Of a stretch of 43,427 nucleotides of DNA, positions 19,476-29,324 are shown piece after piece. Location: contig JAIYDD010000075.1 in assembly GCA_027487675.1 (NCBI GenBank), forward strand, positions 1 through 43,427, read 5' to 3'. The translations under genes and the position numbers were made by a program. Numbering within the stretch: position 1 is the first letter of the stretch; every line of letters begins with the position of its first letter. The notes under the pieces were generated by a model. That model was given only the letters and a program-made list of their open reading frames with translations. It was not told the origin of the DNA and ran no database searches. This stretch comes from Acetobacteraceae bacterium (GTDB lineage: Bacteria > Pseudomonadota > Alphaproteobacteria > Acetobacterales > Acetobacteraceae).

Positions 19476-22400
19476 TCACGCCGCGCGCGCCGCGCTGCGC
19501 ACCAGCGCGGCCAGCTGCGCCTCCACCGCCTCCACGCTCACCGGCTTGCGCAGCACGGCGAAGGGGCCGGTGCCGGCGGCTTCCTCCAGCACGCCCTGCG
19601 CGGCGTCGCCGACATGGCCGGTCACCACCAGCGCCGGCAGGCCCGGCCGGCGCTGGCGCGCGGCGCGCACCAGGGCGAGCCCGTCCATCCCCCCCGGCAT
19701 GGCAAGGTCCGTCACCAGCGCATCCACCGCGAGCCCGGCGTCCAGCAGCGCCAGCGCGGCCGGGCCGTCCTCGGCCTCCGTCACCGCATGGCCGCGGTCG
19801 GCCAGCCCGGCCGCCAGCACGGTGCGCACCGCCGCCTCGTCATCCACCACCAGCACGGCTGCGGGCGGCGCCTCGGCCGGGGCGGGCTGCGTCCCGGTCG
19901 CGCCCGTCGCGCACGCCCCAGCGGCGCGCGGCAGCAGCAGCGCGACCGTGGTGCCCTGCCCGGGCGCGCTCTCGATGCTCAGCGCGCCGCCCGACTGCTC
20001 GGCGAAGCCGCGCGCCATGGCCAGCCCGAGCCCGGTGCCCTTGCCCTGCGGCTTGGTGGTGAAGAAGGGCTCGGTGGCGCGGGCCAGCACCTCGGGCGGC
20101 ATGCCGGCGCCGTCATCGGCCACCGCGATGCGCAGGTAGTCGCCGGCCGGCAGCTGCGGCGGCGGGGCGGCGGCGCGCGCGGCGGAAAGGCGGATGCGCC
20201 CGCCGCAAGGCGGCATCGCGTCGCGCGCATTGCTGGCCAGGTTCACCAGCACCGATTCCAGCTGGCCGGCATCGGCCAGCAGCGGCGGCAGGCCGGGCTC
20301 CGCCGCCACCTCCAGCGCCACCGCGGGGCCGAGCGTGTGGCGCAGCATCTGCGCCAGGTCGTCGAGCAGCGCGCCGGGGTCGACCGGCGCCGTCTCCAGC
20401 TTGCCGCGGCGGGCGAAGGTCAGCAGCCGGCCGGTGACGGCGGCACCACGCTGGGTGGCGTCCGCCGCCAGCTCGAGCAGCCGCTTCGCGCCCTCCGGGT
20501 CGCGCGCCAGGCGCCGCGCGGCCAGCGCGATGCCGCCCTGGATCGCCTGCAGCACGTTGTTGAAGTCGTGCGCGACGCCGCCGGCCAGCTGGCCCAGCGC
20601 CTCCATCTTCGCCGATTGCGCCAGCCGCGCCTCGGTCTCGCGCAGCGCGGCGGTGCGCGCCTCGACCAGGCGTTCCAGCTCGGCGCGGTCGCGCGCCAGC
20701 ACGGCTTCCGCCTCCCGCCGCGCGGTGACGTCGAAGTTCAGGCCGACCAGCCGGGCCACCCCGCCTTCCGCGTCGCGCAGCGCATCGCCATAGGCGGTCA
20801 GCCAGCGGATGCGGCCATCGGGCAGGCGGATGCGGAATTCGTGGTGCAGGATGCGCCCCGGCTCGCGCAGCACGGCCTCGACCGCGGCGTCGAGGGCCGG
20901 CAGGTCGTCGGGGTGGATGCGGCCGCGATGGGCGTCCCGCCCGGGATGGCAGGAAGCGGGGTCGAAGCCGAACAGCTCGAACTGCCTGGCGTCCCAGACC
21001 ACGCGGCCGGTCGCGATCTCCCATTCCCAGGTGCCCATGCGGCCGGCTTCAAGGGCGCGGCGCAGCCGTTCCTCCCCCGCCCGCAGCGCCGCCTCGGCGC
21101 GGGCGCGCTCGGCCGCCTGCCAGAGCCGCGCGCCCGTCGCCTCCGCCGCCGCGGTCTCGATCGCGGTCCAGAGCCGCGGCGCCGCGGCCTGCACCAGCAG
21201 CACCGCGACCAGCCGGCCGGCGCGCGCCAGCGGCACGGCCAGCCGGCTGCCCGCCGCGGCCGGCGCCATCGCCGCGTCCCGCGGCAGCGCCGCTTCGCGG
21301 AGCAGCAGCGTGTTCCCCGCCTCCAGCGCCCGGAGCGTCGCCGCGTCGAGGTCCCCGGCCGCCATCGCCGGCCCGCGCGCCGGGTCCAGCTCCAGCAGCG
21401 CGACGCGCGCGGCGCCGAGCTGCTCGGCCAGCATCCCGCAGGCGGCGTCGATGATCGCGTCCGGCTCCGCCAGGTCGCGCAGCCGCTGGTCGAGCGCCAG
21501 CAGGTAGCGGTCCAGCCCTTCCCGCGCGCGGCGCGCATCGTCCGCCCGCCGCGCTTCCGTCACGTCGAGGAAGGAGACGCCGAAGCGCGGCCCGCCCAGC
21601 GCGAAGGCGTGGCAATCCAGCACCCGGCCGAGCGCGGCGACCGCCATCTCAAAATGCCGCGCCTGCCCGGTCGTGACCACGCGGTCATAGGCGTCGATCC
21701 AGGCGCGCTCGATGCCCGGGATCACCTCCGTCACCAGGCGGCCGCGCGCCGCCTCGACCGGGATGCCGGTCATGCGCTCGAAGCCCGGGTTGACCTCGAC
21801 GTAGCGGAAATCCGTGGCGCGGCCGGCCGCGTCGCGGACCATCTCGCAGATGCAGACCCCTTCGTGCAGGCGCGCCAGCAGGTCGCGCCAGCGCGCCTCG
21901 CTGGCCGCCAGCGCGTCGCGCGCCCGGCGCTCGGCGTCCACGTCGAGCAGCGCGACGACGCCGCCGGTCAGCCGTCCCTGCGCGTCGCGCACCGGCCGGC
22001 CGAGGATGCGCGTCCAGGCCAGCGTGCCGTCGCCGCGCTGGTAGAGCACTTCGAGGCTCGGGTTCTCCTCCCCCGCCGTGACCATCCGCGCCAGCGGATA
22101 GTCGTGGCTGGCGACGCGGCGGCCATCGGCATGGAAGGCCACCCATTCGCCGTAGCTCTCGATGTCGGGGGAGCGCAGCACGGGGTGGCGCAGCAGCGTC
22201 TCGACATAGCGGTTGCCGCCGATGATCCGCCCGGAGGGCAGCTCGGCCATCACCAGCCCGACGGGGACCGTCTCCACGATGGTGCGCAGCCGCGCCTCGT
22301 TCTCCGCCAGCGCGGCTTCGCGCTGGGCCAGGTCCGCGACGCGGTCCTTCAGCTCCGTGGCCAGCCGCGCGCGGGCGGCCGAAAGCTCCGCCACCCGCGC

Positions 22401-22781
22401 CTGTTCGCGCTTCACCTGCGCGAGCGAGGTCCGCATCAGGTGGATGACGATGCAATTCACCAGCTGCACGGCGACGAAGAAGCCGAGCGCGATGCCATCG
22501 GCGGCACTGGCCAGCCCGAAGGCGCCGAAGGGCGGCATGAAGAACCAGTTCGCCGCCGCAGTGCTGAGCGCGGTGACCATCAGCCCCGGCCCGAGCCCGC
22601 CCACGAAGGCCGCCAGCAGCACGGCGGGGAAGAAGGTCAGGAAGGGGAAGCCGACCGGCGGCAGCACCGGGGCCAGCAGGAGGCGCGCGCCGAGCGCGGC
22701 GGCGAAGGCCAGCAGGCCGAAGCCATAGGCGGCCGGCCGGCTGCGCGACAGGGCCGGCGACTCACGCGGGGGCGAAGACAT
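19476..22781 (-). CDS. Hybrid sensor histidine kinase (DUF4118-PAS-PAS-GAF-PAS-HisKA-HATPase-REC)
   Basis: The 1101-residue membrane kinase starts with four hydrophobic segments (~15-115, KdpD-like DUF4118, including FPFLTFFPAVLLAAFVGGLG). Next comes a coiled coil, then PAS-like domains (~165-280 and ~290-410), a GAF-like region (~420-575) and a third PAS/PAC (~590-710, GTWEWEIATGRVVWD). The phosphoacceptor is His738 in GGVAHDFNNVLQAI. The ATPase has N-box LVNLASNARDAM, DDGAGMP and GKGTGLGLAMARG. The C-terminal receiver (~975-1095) has VLVVDDE and phosphoacceptor Asp1025 in VTDLAMPGG. All key residues are intact. The ligand is unknown and no partner regulator is adjacent. Confidence 0.9.
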   Translation of the reverse strand: MSSPPRESPALSRSRPAAYGFGLLAFAAALGARLLLAPVLPPVGFPFLTFFPAVLLAAFVGGLGPGLMVTALSTAAANWFFMPPFGAFGLASAADGIALGFFVAVQLVNCIVIHLMRTSLAQVKREQARVAELSAARARLATELKDRVADLAQREAALAENEARLRTIVETVPVGLVMAELPSGRIIGGNRYVETLLRHPVLRSPDIESYGEWVAFHADGRRVASHDYPLARMVTAGEENPSLEVLYQRGDGTLAWTRILGRPVRDAQGRLTGGVVALLDVDAERRARDALAASEARWRDLLARLHEGVCICEMVRDAAGRATDFRYVEVNPGFERMTGIPVEAARGRLVTEVIPGIERAWIDAYDRVVTTGQARHFEMAVAALGRVLDCHAFALGGPRFGVSFLDVTEARRADDARRAREGLDRYLLALDQRLRDLAEPDAIIDAACGMLAEQLGAARVALLELDPARGPAMAAGDLDAATLRALEAGNTLLLREAALPRDAAMAPAAAGSRLAVPLARAGRLVAVLLVQAAAPRLWTAIETAAAEATGARLWQAAERARAEAALRAGEERLRRALEAGRMGTWEWEIATGRVVWDARQFELFGFDPASCHPGRDAHRGRIHPDDLPALDAAVEAVLREPGRILHHEFRIRLPDGRIRWLTAYGDALRDAEGGVARLVGLNFDVTARREAEAVLARDRAELERLVEARTAALRETEARLAQSAKMEALGQLAGGVAHDFNNVLQAIQGGIALAARRLARDPEGAKRLLELAADATQRGAAVTGRLLTFARRGKLETAPVDPGALLDDLAQMLRHTLGPAVALEVAAEPGLPPLLADAGQLESVLVNLASNARDAMPPCGGRIRLSAARAAAPPPQLPAGDYLRIAVADDGAGMPPEVLARATEPFFTTKPQGKGTGLGLAMARGFAEQSGGALSIESAPGQGTTVALLLPRAAGACATGATGTQPAPAEAPPAAVLVVDDEAAVRTVLAAGLADRGHAVTEAEDGPAALALLDAGLAVDALVTDLAMPGGMDGLALVRAARQRRPGLPALVVTGHVGDAAQGVLEEAAGTGPFAVLRKPVSVEAVEAQLAALVRSAARAA

Positions 22782-23043
22782 GCGGCGTCGGGGCCTGGGG
22801 GGCGGGGCACATCGGGGTACATCCGGCGCCCTGACCCCGATGGGTGCCGGTGCAGCGAGGATTTCGTATACTCTTCACCTGGGACTGCCTCAAGCGCGGG
22901 TCCTCCCGGGCGTCACGCGGCCGCGTGACGGACGCAGCCTGCCGCGTCCGCCGCCAAGGGGCCAGCCCCATCGGCGGGCCGCGGTCTTGCGCCGCGGGCC
23001 AGTCCCCGCGACCCTGGCCCGCCACGGCGCAGCGGAGAGGATC

Positions 23044-25335
23044 ATGGCCTTCGACGTGCTTCCCGGGCTCGGCGCGCCGCTGCGGCGGCTCGAGGATCCG
23101 CGGCTGCTGACCGGCGGCGGGCGCTATGCGGCGGACCTCGCGACGCCGGGGGCGCTGCATGCGGTGTTCCTGCGCTCCCCGCACGCCCATGCGCGGGTGC
23201 TGGGCGTGGACGCCGCGGCGGCGCGGGCGCTGCCCGGGGTGGTCGCGGTGTTCACGGCCGAGGACACCGCCGCGCTCGGCCACAACCCGGCGGTGACGGA
23301 ACTGCGCGACGCCGAAGGCCGCCGCCACGCCGAGCCGCCGCGCCTGCCCATCCCGCAGGGCCGCGTGCGCCATGTGGGCGAGATCGTGGCGATGGTGGTC
23401 GCCGAGACCCTGCATGCCGCCCGCGACGGGGCGGAGGCGGTCGAGGTGGACTACGACCCGCTGCCCGCGGTGGTGGAGGGCGACGCCGCGCTGGCCCCCG
23501 GCGCGCCGGCGCTGCATGCCGAGGCGCCGGGCAATTTGGTGCTGGACTACCGGCGCGGCGACGCGGCGGCGACGGAGGCCGCCTTCGCCCGCGCCGCGCA
23601 TGTGGCGCGCGTCGCGCTGCGCTCGCCGCGCATCCTGGCCGGCTACATCGAGCCGCGCGCCGCGATCGCGGCCTTCGACGCGACGACGGGGCAGGTCACG
23701 CTGACCACGCCCTCGCAGGGGGTGCACCTGATCCAGCGCATCCTCTGCGACCACGTGCTGCACTGGCCGCGGCAGAAGCTGCGCGTGGTGACGCAGGATG
23801 TCGGCGGCGGCTTCGGGCCGAAGCTCAACCCCTACCCGGAACAGGCGCTGGCCTGCTTCGCGGCGGACCGGCTGCGGCGCGACATCCGCTGGGAGCAGGA
23901 CCGCACGGAGCACCACCTGGCCGACGCGCATGCCCGCGACCTGGTGGCGGAGGCCGAGCTGGCGCTCGACGCCGAAGGCCGGTTCCTGGCGGTGCGGGTG
24001 GAGGCGGTGGCGAATTTCGGCGCCTATGTCTCGACCGTGAACCCCACCATCCCGACGGCCGGCATGGCGAAGGTGCTGTCCGGGCTCTACGCGATCCCCG
24101 CCGCCTTCATCCGGATGCGCGGCGCCTTCAGCAACACCGCGCCGGTGGATGCGATCCGCGGCGCCGGCAAGCCGGAGACGCTGGTGCTGCTGGAGCGGCT
24201 GGTGGACATCGCGGCGCGCGAGACCGGGCGCGACCCCGTCGCGCTGCGGCGGCTGAACCTGCTGCGGCCGGCGGATTTCCCGCACACGACGCCGCTCGGC
24301 TACCGCTACGATTGCGGGGATTATGCGAAGCTGCTGGACGCGGCGCTGGAGCTGGCGGGGTGGGAGGGCTTCGCGGCGCGGCGCGCGGCGGCCGCGGCGC
24401 GGGGGATGCGGCGCGGCATCGGGATCGCCTGCCACCTGCATGCGACGGGCGGCTGGGGCGACGAGACCTCGGTCGTCGAGGTGCTGCCCGATGGCCGCAT
24501 CGCCGCGCGCACCGGCACGCAGAGCCAGGGCCAGGGCCATGCCACCGCCTATGCCCAGGTGATCGCCGCGGTCTTCGGCGTGACGCCCGACATGGTGCAG
24601 GTGACGCAGGGCGACAGCACGGCGCTGGCGCGCGGCGGCGGCACGGGCGGGTCGTCCTCGACCATCATCTCGGGCGGCACGCTGGCGCGCGCGGCGCGGG
24701 AGGCGATCGAGAACGGGCGCGACGCGGCGGCGGAGCTGCTGGAAGCGGCGCGCGCCGACATCGAATGGCGCGCGGGCGGCTACGAGGTGGCGGGCACCGA
24801 TCGCCGGATCGGGCTCGCCGCCGTCGCCGCGCATCGCGGCGGGATCGAGGGCCGCGCCGAGTTCGAGGGGACGGTGGAAAGCTGGCCCGCCGGCGTCGCG
24901 GTGGCGGAGGTCGAGGTCGATCCGGAGACCGGGCAGGTCGCGCTGGACCGCTTCTGCTCGGCCGTCGATGCCGGCACGGTGGTGAACCCGATGCTGCTGG
25001 CCGGCCAGCTGCATGGCGGCTGGGCGGCGGGGATCGGCAATGCGCTGGGCGAGGCCGCGCGCTACGACGCCGACGGCCAGCTGCTGAGCGCGACGCTGAT
25101 GGACTACGCCATGCCGCGCGCCGAGGAGCTGCCCGGCTTCGCGCATGTGCTGGTGCCGGTGCCGACGCCGAACAACCCGCTCGGCATCAAGGGGGTGGGC
25201 GAGCTGCCGACCAACGGCGCGCCGGCCGCCGTCGTCAACGCCGTGCTGGACGCGCTGGCCGCGGATGGCGTGCGCGCGCTGCCGCTGCCGATGACGCCGG
25301 ACGCGGTGTGGAAGGCGATCCGCGCGGCGCGCTGA
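23044..25335 (+). CDS. Xanthine dehydrogenase-family molybdopterin-binding subunit (CoxL/aldehyde oxidase type), orphan
   Basis: The 763-residue protein is the molybdenum-cofactor subunit of a hydroxylase: N-terminal RRLEDPRLLTGGGRYAADL, QDVGGGFGPKLNPYPEQ, TGTQSQGQGHATAYAQ, and GIKGVGELPTNGAP with the likely catalytic Glu720. The active-site loop reads AIRGAGK (370-376), close to the AYRGAGR loop of form II CoxL-like enzymes and unlike the AYRCSFR loop of true CO dehydrogenase, so CO oxidation is unlikely. The FAD and 2Fe-2S subunits are not encoded next to it. An aromatic or heterocyclic substrate is suggested by the downstream genes. Start at 23044 follows GAGAGGATC. Confidence 0.9.
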   Translation: MAFDVLPGLGAPLRRLEDPRLLTGGGRYAADLATPGALHAVFLRSPHAHARVLGVDAAAARALPGVVAVFTAEDTAALGHNPAVTELRDAEGRRHAEPPRLPIPQGRVRHVGEIVAMVVAETLHAARDGAEAVEVDYDPLPAVVEGDAALAPGAPALHAEAPGNLVLDYRRGDAAATEAAFARAAHVARVALRSPRILAGYIEPRAAIAAFDATTGQVTLTTPSQGVHLIQRILCDHVLHWPRQKLRVVTQDVGGGFGPKLNPYPEQALACFAADRLRRDIRWEQDRTEHHLADAHARDLVAEAELALDAEGRFLAVRVEAVANFGAYVSTVNPTIPTAGMAKVLSGLYAIPAAFIRMRGAFSNTAPVDAIRGAGKPETLVLLERLVDIAARETGRDPVALRRLNLLRPADFPHTTPLGYRYDCGDYAKLLDAALELAGWEGFAARRAAAAARGMRRGIGIACHLHATGGWGDETSVVEVLPDGRIAARTGTQSQGQGHATAYAQVIAAVFGVTPDMVQVTQGDSTALARGGGTGGSSSTIISGGTLARAAREAIENGRDAAAELLEAARADIEWRAGGYEVAGTDRRIGLAAVAAHRGGIEGRAEFEGTVESWPAGVAVAEVEVDPETGQVALDRFCSAVDAGTVVNPMLLAGQLHGGWAAGIGNALGEAARYDADGQLLSATLMDYAMPRAEELPGFAHVLVPVPTPNNPLGIKGVGELPTNGAPAAVVNAVLDALAADGVRALPLPMTPDAVWKAIRAAR

Positions 25336-25403
25336 CGGGGCTTGCCGCGGCGGCGCCGGCTGCGCAGCATCGGCGCCCGACCATCCCGCCGGAGGATCAT
25401 CGA

Positions 25404-26162
25404 ATGGGCTCTGCCGTCACCGTGCCGGAGGGCGGGTTCCGCTTCGTCCCCGGCGTCTACCAGTACAGCGCCGGCGTCGCGGCCGAGCCCGGCTTCGCGC
25501 TGCACCGCTACCGCTTCGCCGAGCCCGTGCCGCTGATGCAGGGGTTTGGCCGCATCGCGCGGGTGCTGGAAGGGATCGGCCGGCCGAAGGCCGCCTTCGC
25601 GGCCTGCGAGCTGCGCTCCCCCGCGCCGTTCACGGAGGCAGGCTTCGCGGCCTTCAACCGCGTCTATGGCGGCGTGCTCGGCGAATGGGGGCTGTTCCGC
25701 GACGGGCTGAACCCGGTCGCGCGCAGCAATGTCTGCCCCGAGCTCGCGCCCCCGGCCGAGCCCTGCTTCCACGCCTTCGTCGTCAGCGTGCCGGCCGCCG
25801 ATGCGCCGCCCTCCTTCGCCGTCGCCGGCAGCGGCGAGGCGGCGGAAGGCCGCGGCAACTACCGGGACAACACCGTCGCGCTCGGCGATCTCTCGCCGGC
25901 CGGGATGCTGGCCAAGGCGCGCTGGGTGCTGGGCGAGATGGAGCGGCGGATGGCCGTGCTGGGCGCCGGCTGGACGGCGACGACCGGCGTGCAGGTCTAC
26001 ACCGTGCATGACATCCATCCCTTCCTGGCCACCGAGATCGTGGCGCGCGGCGCGGCGCGGCACGGCGTGACCTGGCAGTTCTGCCGCCCGCCGGTGGTGG
26101 ACCTGGAATACGAGATGGATTGCCGCGGCATCCAGGCCGAGCACGTGCTGCCCGCCGGCTGA
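25404..26162 (+). CDS. CnbZ/RidA-like putative deaminase
   Basis: The 252-residue protein starts with GGFRFVPGVYQYSAGVAAEP, which I associate with proteins named 2-amino-5-chloromuconate deaminase (CnbZ-like), a RidA-like group. Other conserved-looking stretches are LRSPAPFTEAGFAAFNRVYG, GLNPVARSNVCPELAPP and GVQVYTVHDIHPFLATEI. If the association is right it would deaminate an amino-muconate-type ring-cleavage product, fitting the catabolic neighbourhood. GGAGGA at 25391 fixes the start. It follows the molybdenum subunit by 68 bp. Family assignment is from memory and moderate. Confidence 0.55.
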   Translation: MGSAVTVPEGGFRFVPGVYQYSAGVAAEPGFALHRYRFAEPVPLMQGFGRIARVLEGIGRPKAAFAACELRSPAPFTEAGFAAFNRVYGGVLGEWGLFRDGLNPVARSNVCPELAPPAEPCFHAFVVSVPAADAPPSFAVAGSGEAAEGRGNYRDNTVALGDLSPAGMLAKARWVLGEMERRMAVLGAGWTATTGVQVYTVHDIHPFLATEIVARGAARHGVTWQFCRPPVVDLEYEMDCRGIQAEHVLPAG

Positions 26163-26282
26163 CCGCACGCTGCCCGGCGCGCGGGCAGGCGCGGCGCCGC
26201 GCGCCGCCCGCCCGAGCGGATGGCCGCTTGACGCGGGGCGAGGCTTGCGCGACCGAATGGGGGGCATACGGAGCATTCGCGC

Positions 26283-27266
26283 ATGACGTCCGGCATCCGC
26301 CTTTCCCGCCGCGTGCTCGGCCTCGGCGCCGCGTCGCTCGCCCTGCCGGGGCTGGCGCGCGCGCAAGCGGCCTGGGCGCCGACCCAGCCGGTGCGCGTCA
26401 TCATCCCCTTCCCGCCCGGCGGCACCATGGACCCGGTGGTGCGCATCGTGCAGGAGATCCTGACGCGCGACCTGGGCCAGCCGGTGGTGGTGGAGCACCG
26501 CCCGGGCGGCGCCACCGTGGTCGGCACGCAGGAAGCGCACCGCGCCCCGGCCGACGGGCACACCATGATCATGGTCGCCAACAGCTTCGCCGCGAACGTC
26601 ACGCTGCGCCAGAACACGCCCTACAACGGGCTGCGCGACTTCGCGCCGCTGGTGATGGCGACCGTGGTGCCGCATGTGCTGGCGGTGCATCCTTCCGTCG
26701 CGCGCGATTTTTCCGGTTTTCTCGAAGCCGGCCGGCGCGCCGGGGCCGGCCTGTCCTTCGGCTCCTACGGGATCGGCACCTCGAACCATCTGGGCGGGGA
26801 GCAGTTCCGCGAGATCGCGCGGCTGAACGCGACGCATGTGCCCTACACCAGCCCGTCGCAGGCGCACACCGACCTGGTGGGCGGGCGGCTGCAGTTCATG
26901 CTGGCGAACCTGCCGGACATGATCCAGCCCGCGCAGCTCGGCCAGGTGCGGGCGGTGGCGATCAGCGCGGAACGCCGCGTGCGCGAATTGCCGGACACGC
27001 CGACCATGGCGGAGCTGGGCTTCCCGCTGGTGCTGTCCGACAGCTGGTTCGGCCTGGTCTGCCGCAGCGCCGTGCCCGCCGCGGCGCGCGCGCGGCTGGA
27101 AGCCGCCTGGATCGCCGCGCTCAACCGGCCGGAGGTGCGCGGGCGGCTGGAGGAGATGGGCTTCACCGTGCTGGCGCACCCCGCCGAGCGCTTCGGGCAG
27201 GAGATCCGGCGCTACGCCGATGTCTATGCCGAGGTGATCCGCGCCAACAACATCCGCGTCGAGTAG
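26283..27266 (+). CDS. Bug/TctC-family tricarboxylate-type periplasmic binding protein
   Basis: The 327-residue protein has a Tat-like signal (SRRVLGLGAASLALPGLARA, cleavage near residue 27). Bug-family signatures follow: VRVIIPFPPGGTMDPVVRIV, VVVEHRPGGATVVGTQEAHR, LNATHVPYTSPSQAHTDLVG and RVRELPDTPTMAELGF. Such proteins bind small carboxylates or aromatic acids in the periplasm. No TctA/TctB permease genes are in the window, as is usual for the numerous orphan Bug proteins. The next gene begins 38 bp later. Confidence 0.9.
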   Translation: MTSGIRLSRRVLGLGAASLALPGLARAQAAWAPTQPVRVIIPFPPGGTMDPVVRIVQEILTRDLGQPVVVEHRPGGATVVGTQEAHRAPADGHTMIMVANSFAANVTLRQNTPYNGLRDFAPLVMATVVPHVLAVHPSVARDFSGFLEAGRRAGAGLSFGSYGIGTSNHLGGEQFREIARLNATHVPYTSPSQAHTDLVGGRLQFMLANLPDMIQPAQLGQVRAVAISAERRVRELPDTPTMAELGFPLVLSDSWFGLVCRSAVPAAARARLEAAWIAALNRPEVRGRLEEMGFTVLAHPAERFGQEIRRYADVYAEVIRANNIRVE

Positions 27267-27304
27267 CGACGCGCGCCGCCGCCCACGAACCGGGGAGGAG
27301 ACGC

Positions 27305-28291
27305 ATGGCACGGCTGCGGCCGACCATCGCGGTGTGGGACTACGACCGCACGCGCCCGCTGATCGACGGCCGCGTCACGGTGGAAGGCTGCGATCCCGTC
27401 TGGCTGCACGACATGCCGATCGAGACGATGTTCTCCCGCGCCCTCGGGCATGCCGAGTTCGACGTCTCGGAACTGTCCTTCTCGAACTACATGGCGCTGA
27501 CGGCGCGCGGCGCCTGCCCGTATCTGGGGCTGCCCATCTTCCCCTCGCGCAGCTTCCGGCACGGCGCCTGGTTCGTCGCCGCGGGGTCGGGCATCACGGC
27601 GCCGGAGCAGCTGCGCGGCCGGCGGATCGGCGTGCGCGAATACTCCATGACCGCCGCCGTCGTCGCGCGCGGGCTGATGGAGGACGAGCACGGCCTGGCG
27701 GCGCGCGACGCGACCTGGGTGGTGGGCGACGTGGAGGAGCGGGAGCGCAGCCACATCCCGCTGCCCGACCTGCCCGCGGGCTTTTCCGTCGAACGCGCGC
27801 CGCAGGATCGCTTCCTGGTGGACATGCTGCTGGCCGGCGAGATCGACGCGCTGCTGGCCTACAAACCTCCAAAACTGCTCGCCAAGGGCGATCCGCGGCT
27901 GCTGCGCCTGTTCCCGGACTACGAGGCGCGGGAGCGCGACTATGCGAAGCGCACCGGCATCTTCCCGGTGATGCACCTGATGGGCATCCGCCGCGATGTC
28001 GCGGCGCGAGAGCCATGGCTGGCGATGTCGCTGATGGCGGCCTTCACGGCGGCGAAGGACCTCGCCATCGCCGATCTGGCGATCGTGCAGGCGCTGAAAA
28101 TCGCGCTGCCCTGGGCGCCGGCGGAATTTTCCCGCACACGCGAGGCACTCGGCGAGGATTACTGGCCCTATGGCGTGGCGCGCAACCGCCGCGCGATCGA
28201 GGCGCTGGCGCGCTGGCACCATGCGCAGGGCCTCTCGCCCCGGCCGCTGACGGTCGAGGAGCTGTTCCTGCCGACGACGCTCGGCACCTGA
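27305..28291 (+). CDS. 4,5-dihydroxyphthalate decarboxylase-like protein (periplasmic-binding-protein fold)
   Basis: The 328-residue protein has no signal peptide: it starts MARLRPTIAVWDYDRTRPLI, like Pht5-type 4,5-dihydroxyphthalate decarboxylases, which use a binding-protein fold as a cytoplasmic enzyme. Other family-like segments are FDVSELSFSNYMALTARG, LRGRRIGVREYSMTAAV and a late GEDYWPYGVARNRRAIEAL. A strong GGGGAGGAG precedes the ATG. Location between two binding proteins and next to a molybdenum hydroxylase subunit fits an aromatic-acid pathway; the actual substrate is unknown. Confidence 0.7.
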   Translation: MARLRPTIAVWDYDRTRPLIDGRVTVEGCDPVWLHDMPIETMFSRALGHAEFDVSELSFSNYMALTARGACPYLGLPIFPSRSFRHGAWFVAAGSGITAPEQLRGRRIGVREYSMTAAVVARGLMEDEHGLAARDATWVVGDVEERERSHIPLPDLPAGFSVERAPQDRFLVDMLLAGEIDALLAYKPPKLLAKGDPRLLRLFPDYEARERDYAKRTGIFPVMHLMGIRRDVAAREPWLAMSLMAAFTAAKDLAIADLAIVQALKIALPWAPAEFSRTREALGEDYWPYGVARNRRAIEALARWHHAQGLSPRPLTVEELFLPTTLGT

Positions 28292-28322
28292 CACCGCCGC
28301 ACATATCGGGAGAGACAACGCG

Positions 28323-29324
28323 ATGACCACCGCCATCCGCCGCCGCGCCCTGCTGGCCGCCCTGCCCGCCGCCGCGCTCGCCGCCCCCGCGCTCGGCCAG
28401 CGCCGCTGGTCGCCGGGCGACCGCTTCACGCTGCGCATCGCGGCCAGCCAGCCGGTGCAGCCGATCTACGCGATCAGCGTCGCGCAGAAGGCGATCATCG
28501 AGCGGACCATCCCCAATGTCCGCGTCGAGGTCATCGCGACGCAGGGCGGGATCGAGAACGCCAACCTGATCAAGGCCGGCGACGTGGAGGCGGCGAACGG
28601 CAACACCGCCGGGGCGTACTCCGTGCATCACGGCCGCTTCGAGGCGGAGCGCGAGCGCCCCTTCCCCGAGCTGCTGTCCTGGATGCCGGGCTACGACGCG
28701 CCGCAGGGCATCATCGTCAACCCGAACAGCCCGATCCGCCGCTTCGCCGATCTGCGCGGGCGGCGCATCGCGCTGGGGCCCGTGGGGTCGGGGGCGGAGG
28801 CGGTGGTGACCTCCACCATCCGCGCGCTGGGGATGACGGATCGCGACTTCGGCAACGTGCTGCGCACCGATCCGCGCCAGGGCTTCAACGCGCTGGCCGC
28901 CGGCAACGTGGACGCGGTGATCTGGGGCACCGCGCATCCGGCCGGCGCGATCACCGAGCAGGTCACTTCGCGCAATGTCGGCTTCGTCTCCTTCACCGCG
29001 GAGGAGCTGGCGCCGGTGACGCGCGACCTGCCCTACATCAACGCCGCCACCCTGCCCGCCGGCGTCTATGCGACCCAGACCGCGGAGATGCTGTGGCCGA
29101 GTGCCGGCGTGCACCACTGGATCGGCGCCCGCGTGCCCGAAGAGCTGGTCTACCGCGCCACCAAGGCGATCTGGGACGCGCGGGAGGAGCTGGTGCAGCG
29201 CCATGCCTCGCAGCGGCTGCTCTCGGCCGCGATGGTGCGCGCGCAGGCCGCGATGGTGCCCTTCCATCCGGGGGCGGCGCGCTATTTCGTGGAAGCGGGC
29301 ATCCTGACGAACGCGCAAGGGTGA
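28323..29324 (+). CDS. TAXI-family TRAP transporter solute-binding protein
   Basis: The 333-residue protein has a signal peptide (RRRALLAALPAAALAAPALG, cleavage about residue 25). Its TAXI-type sequence includes FGNVLRTDPRQGFNALAAGN and VDAVIWGTAHPAGAI. Its stop overlaps the GTG start of the fused permease (GTGA), so the two proteins form one transporter. TAXI-TRAP systems take up small carboxylates using an ion gradient. Confidence 0.87.
   Translation: MTTAIRRRALLAALPAAALAAPALGQRRWSPGDRFTLRIAASQPVQPIYAISVAQKAIIERTIPNVRVEVIATQGGIENANLIKAGDVEAANGNTAGAYSVHHGRFEAERERPFPELLSWMPGYDAPQGIIVNPNSPIRRFADLRGRRIALGPVGSGAEAVVTSTIRALGMTDRDFGNVLRTDPRQGFNALAAGNVDAVIWGTAHPAGAITEQVTSRNVGFVSFTAEELAPVTRDLPYINAATLPAGVYATQTAEMLWPSAGVHHWIGARVPEELVYRATKAIWDAREELVQRHASQRLLSAAMVRAQAAMVPFHPGAARYFVEAGILTNAQG

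Noticed and set aside
22762-25146. Very long open frame antisense to the molybdenum hydroxylase gene
   Set aside because: High GC makes long antisense frames common; it is rich in His, Arg and Gln without motifs, while the plus-strand frame has clear family signatures.
23044-25335. True carbon monoxide dehydrogenase large subunit
   Set aside because: The loop is AIRGAGK rather than AYRCSFR, and coxM and coxS are absent.
27305-28291. Secreted ABC binding protein of the NMT1/THI5 type
   Set aside because: No signal peptide is present and the N-terminus matches the cytoplasmic dihydroxyphthalate decarboxylase-like group better.
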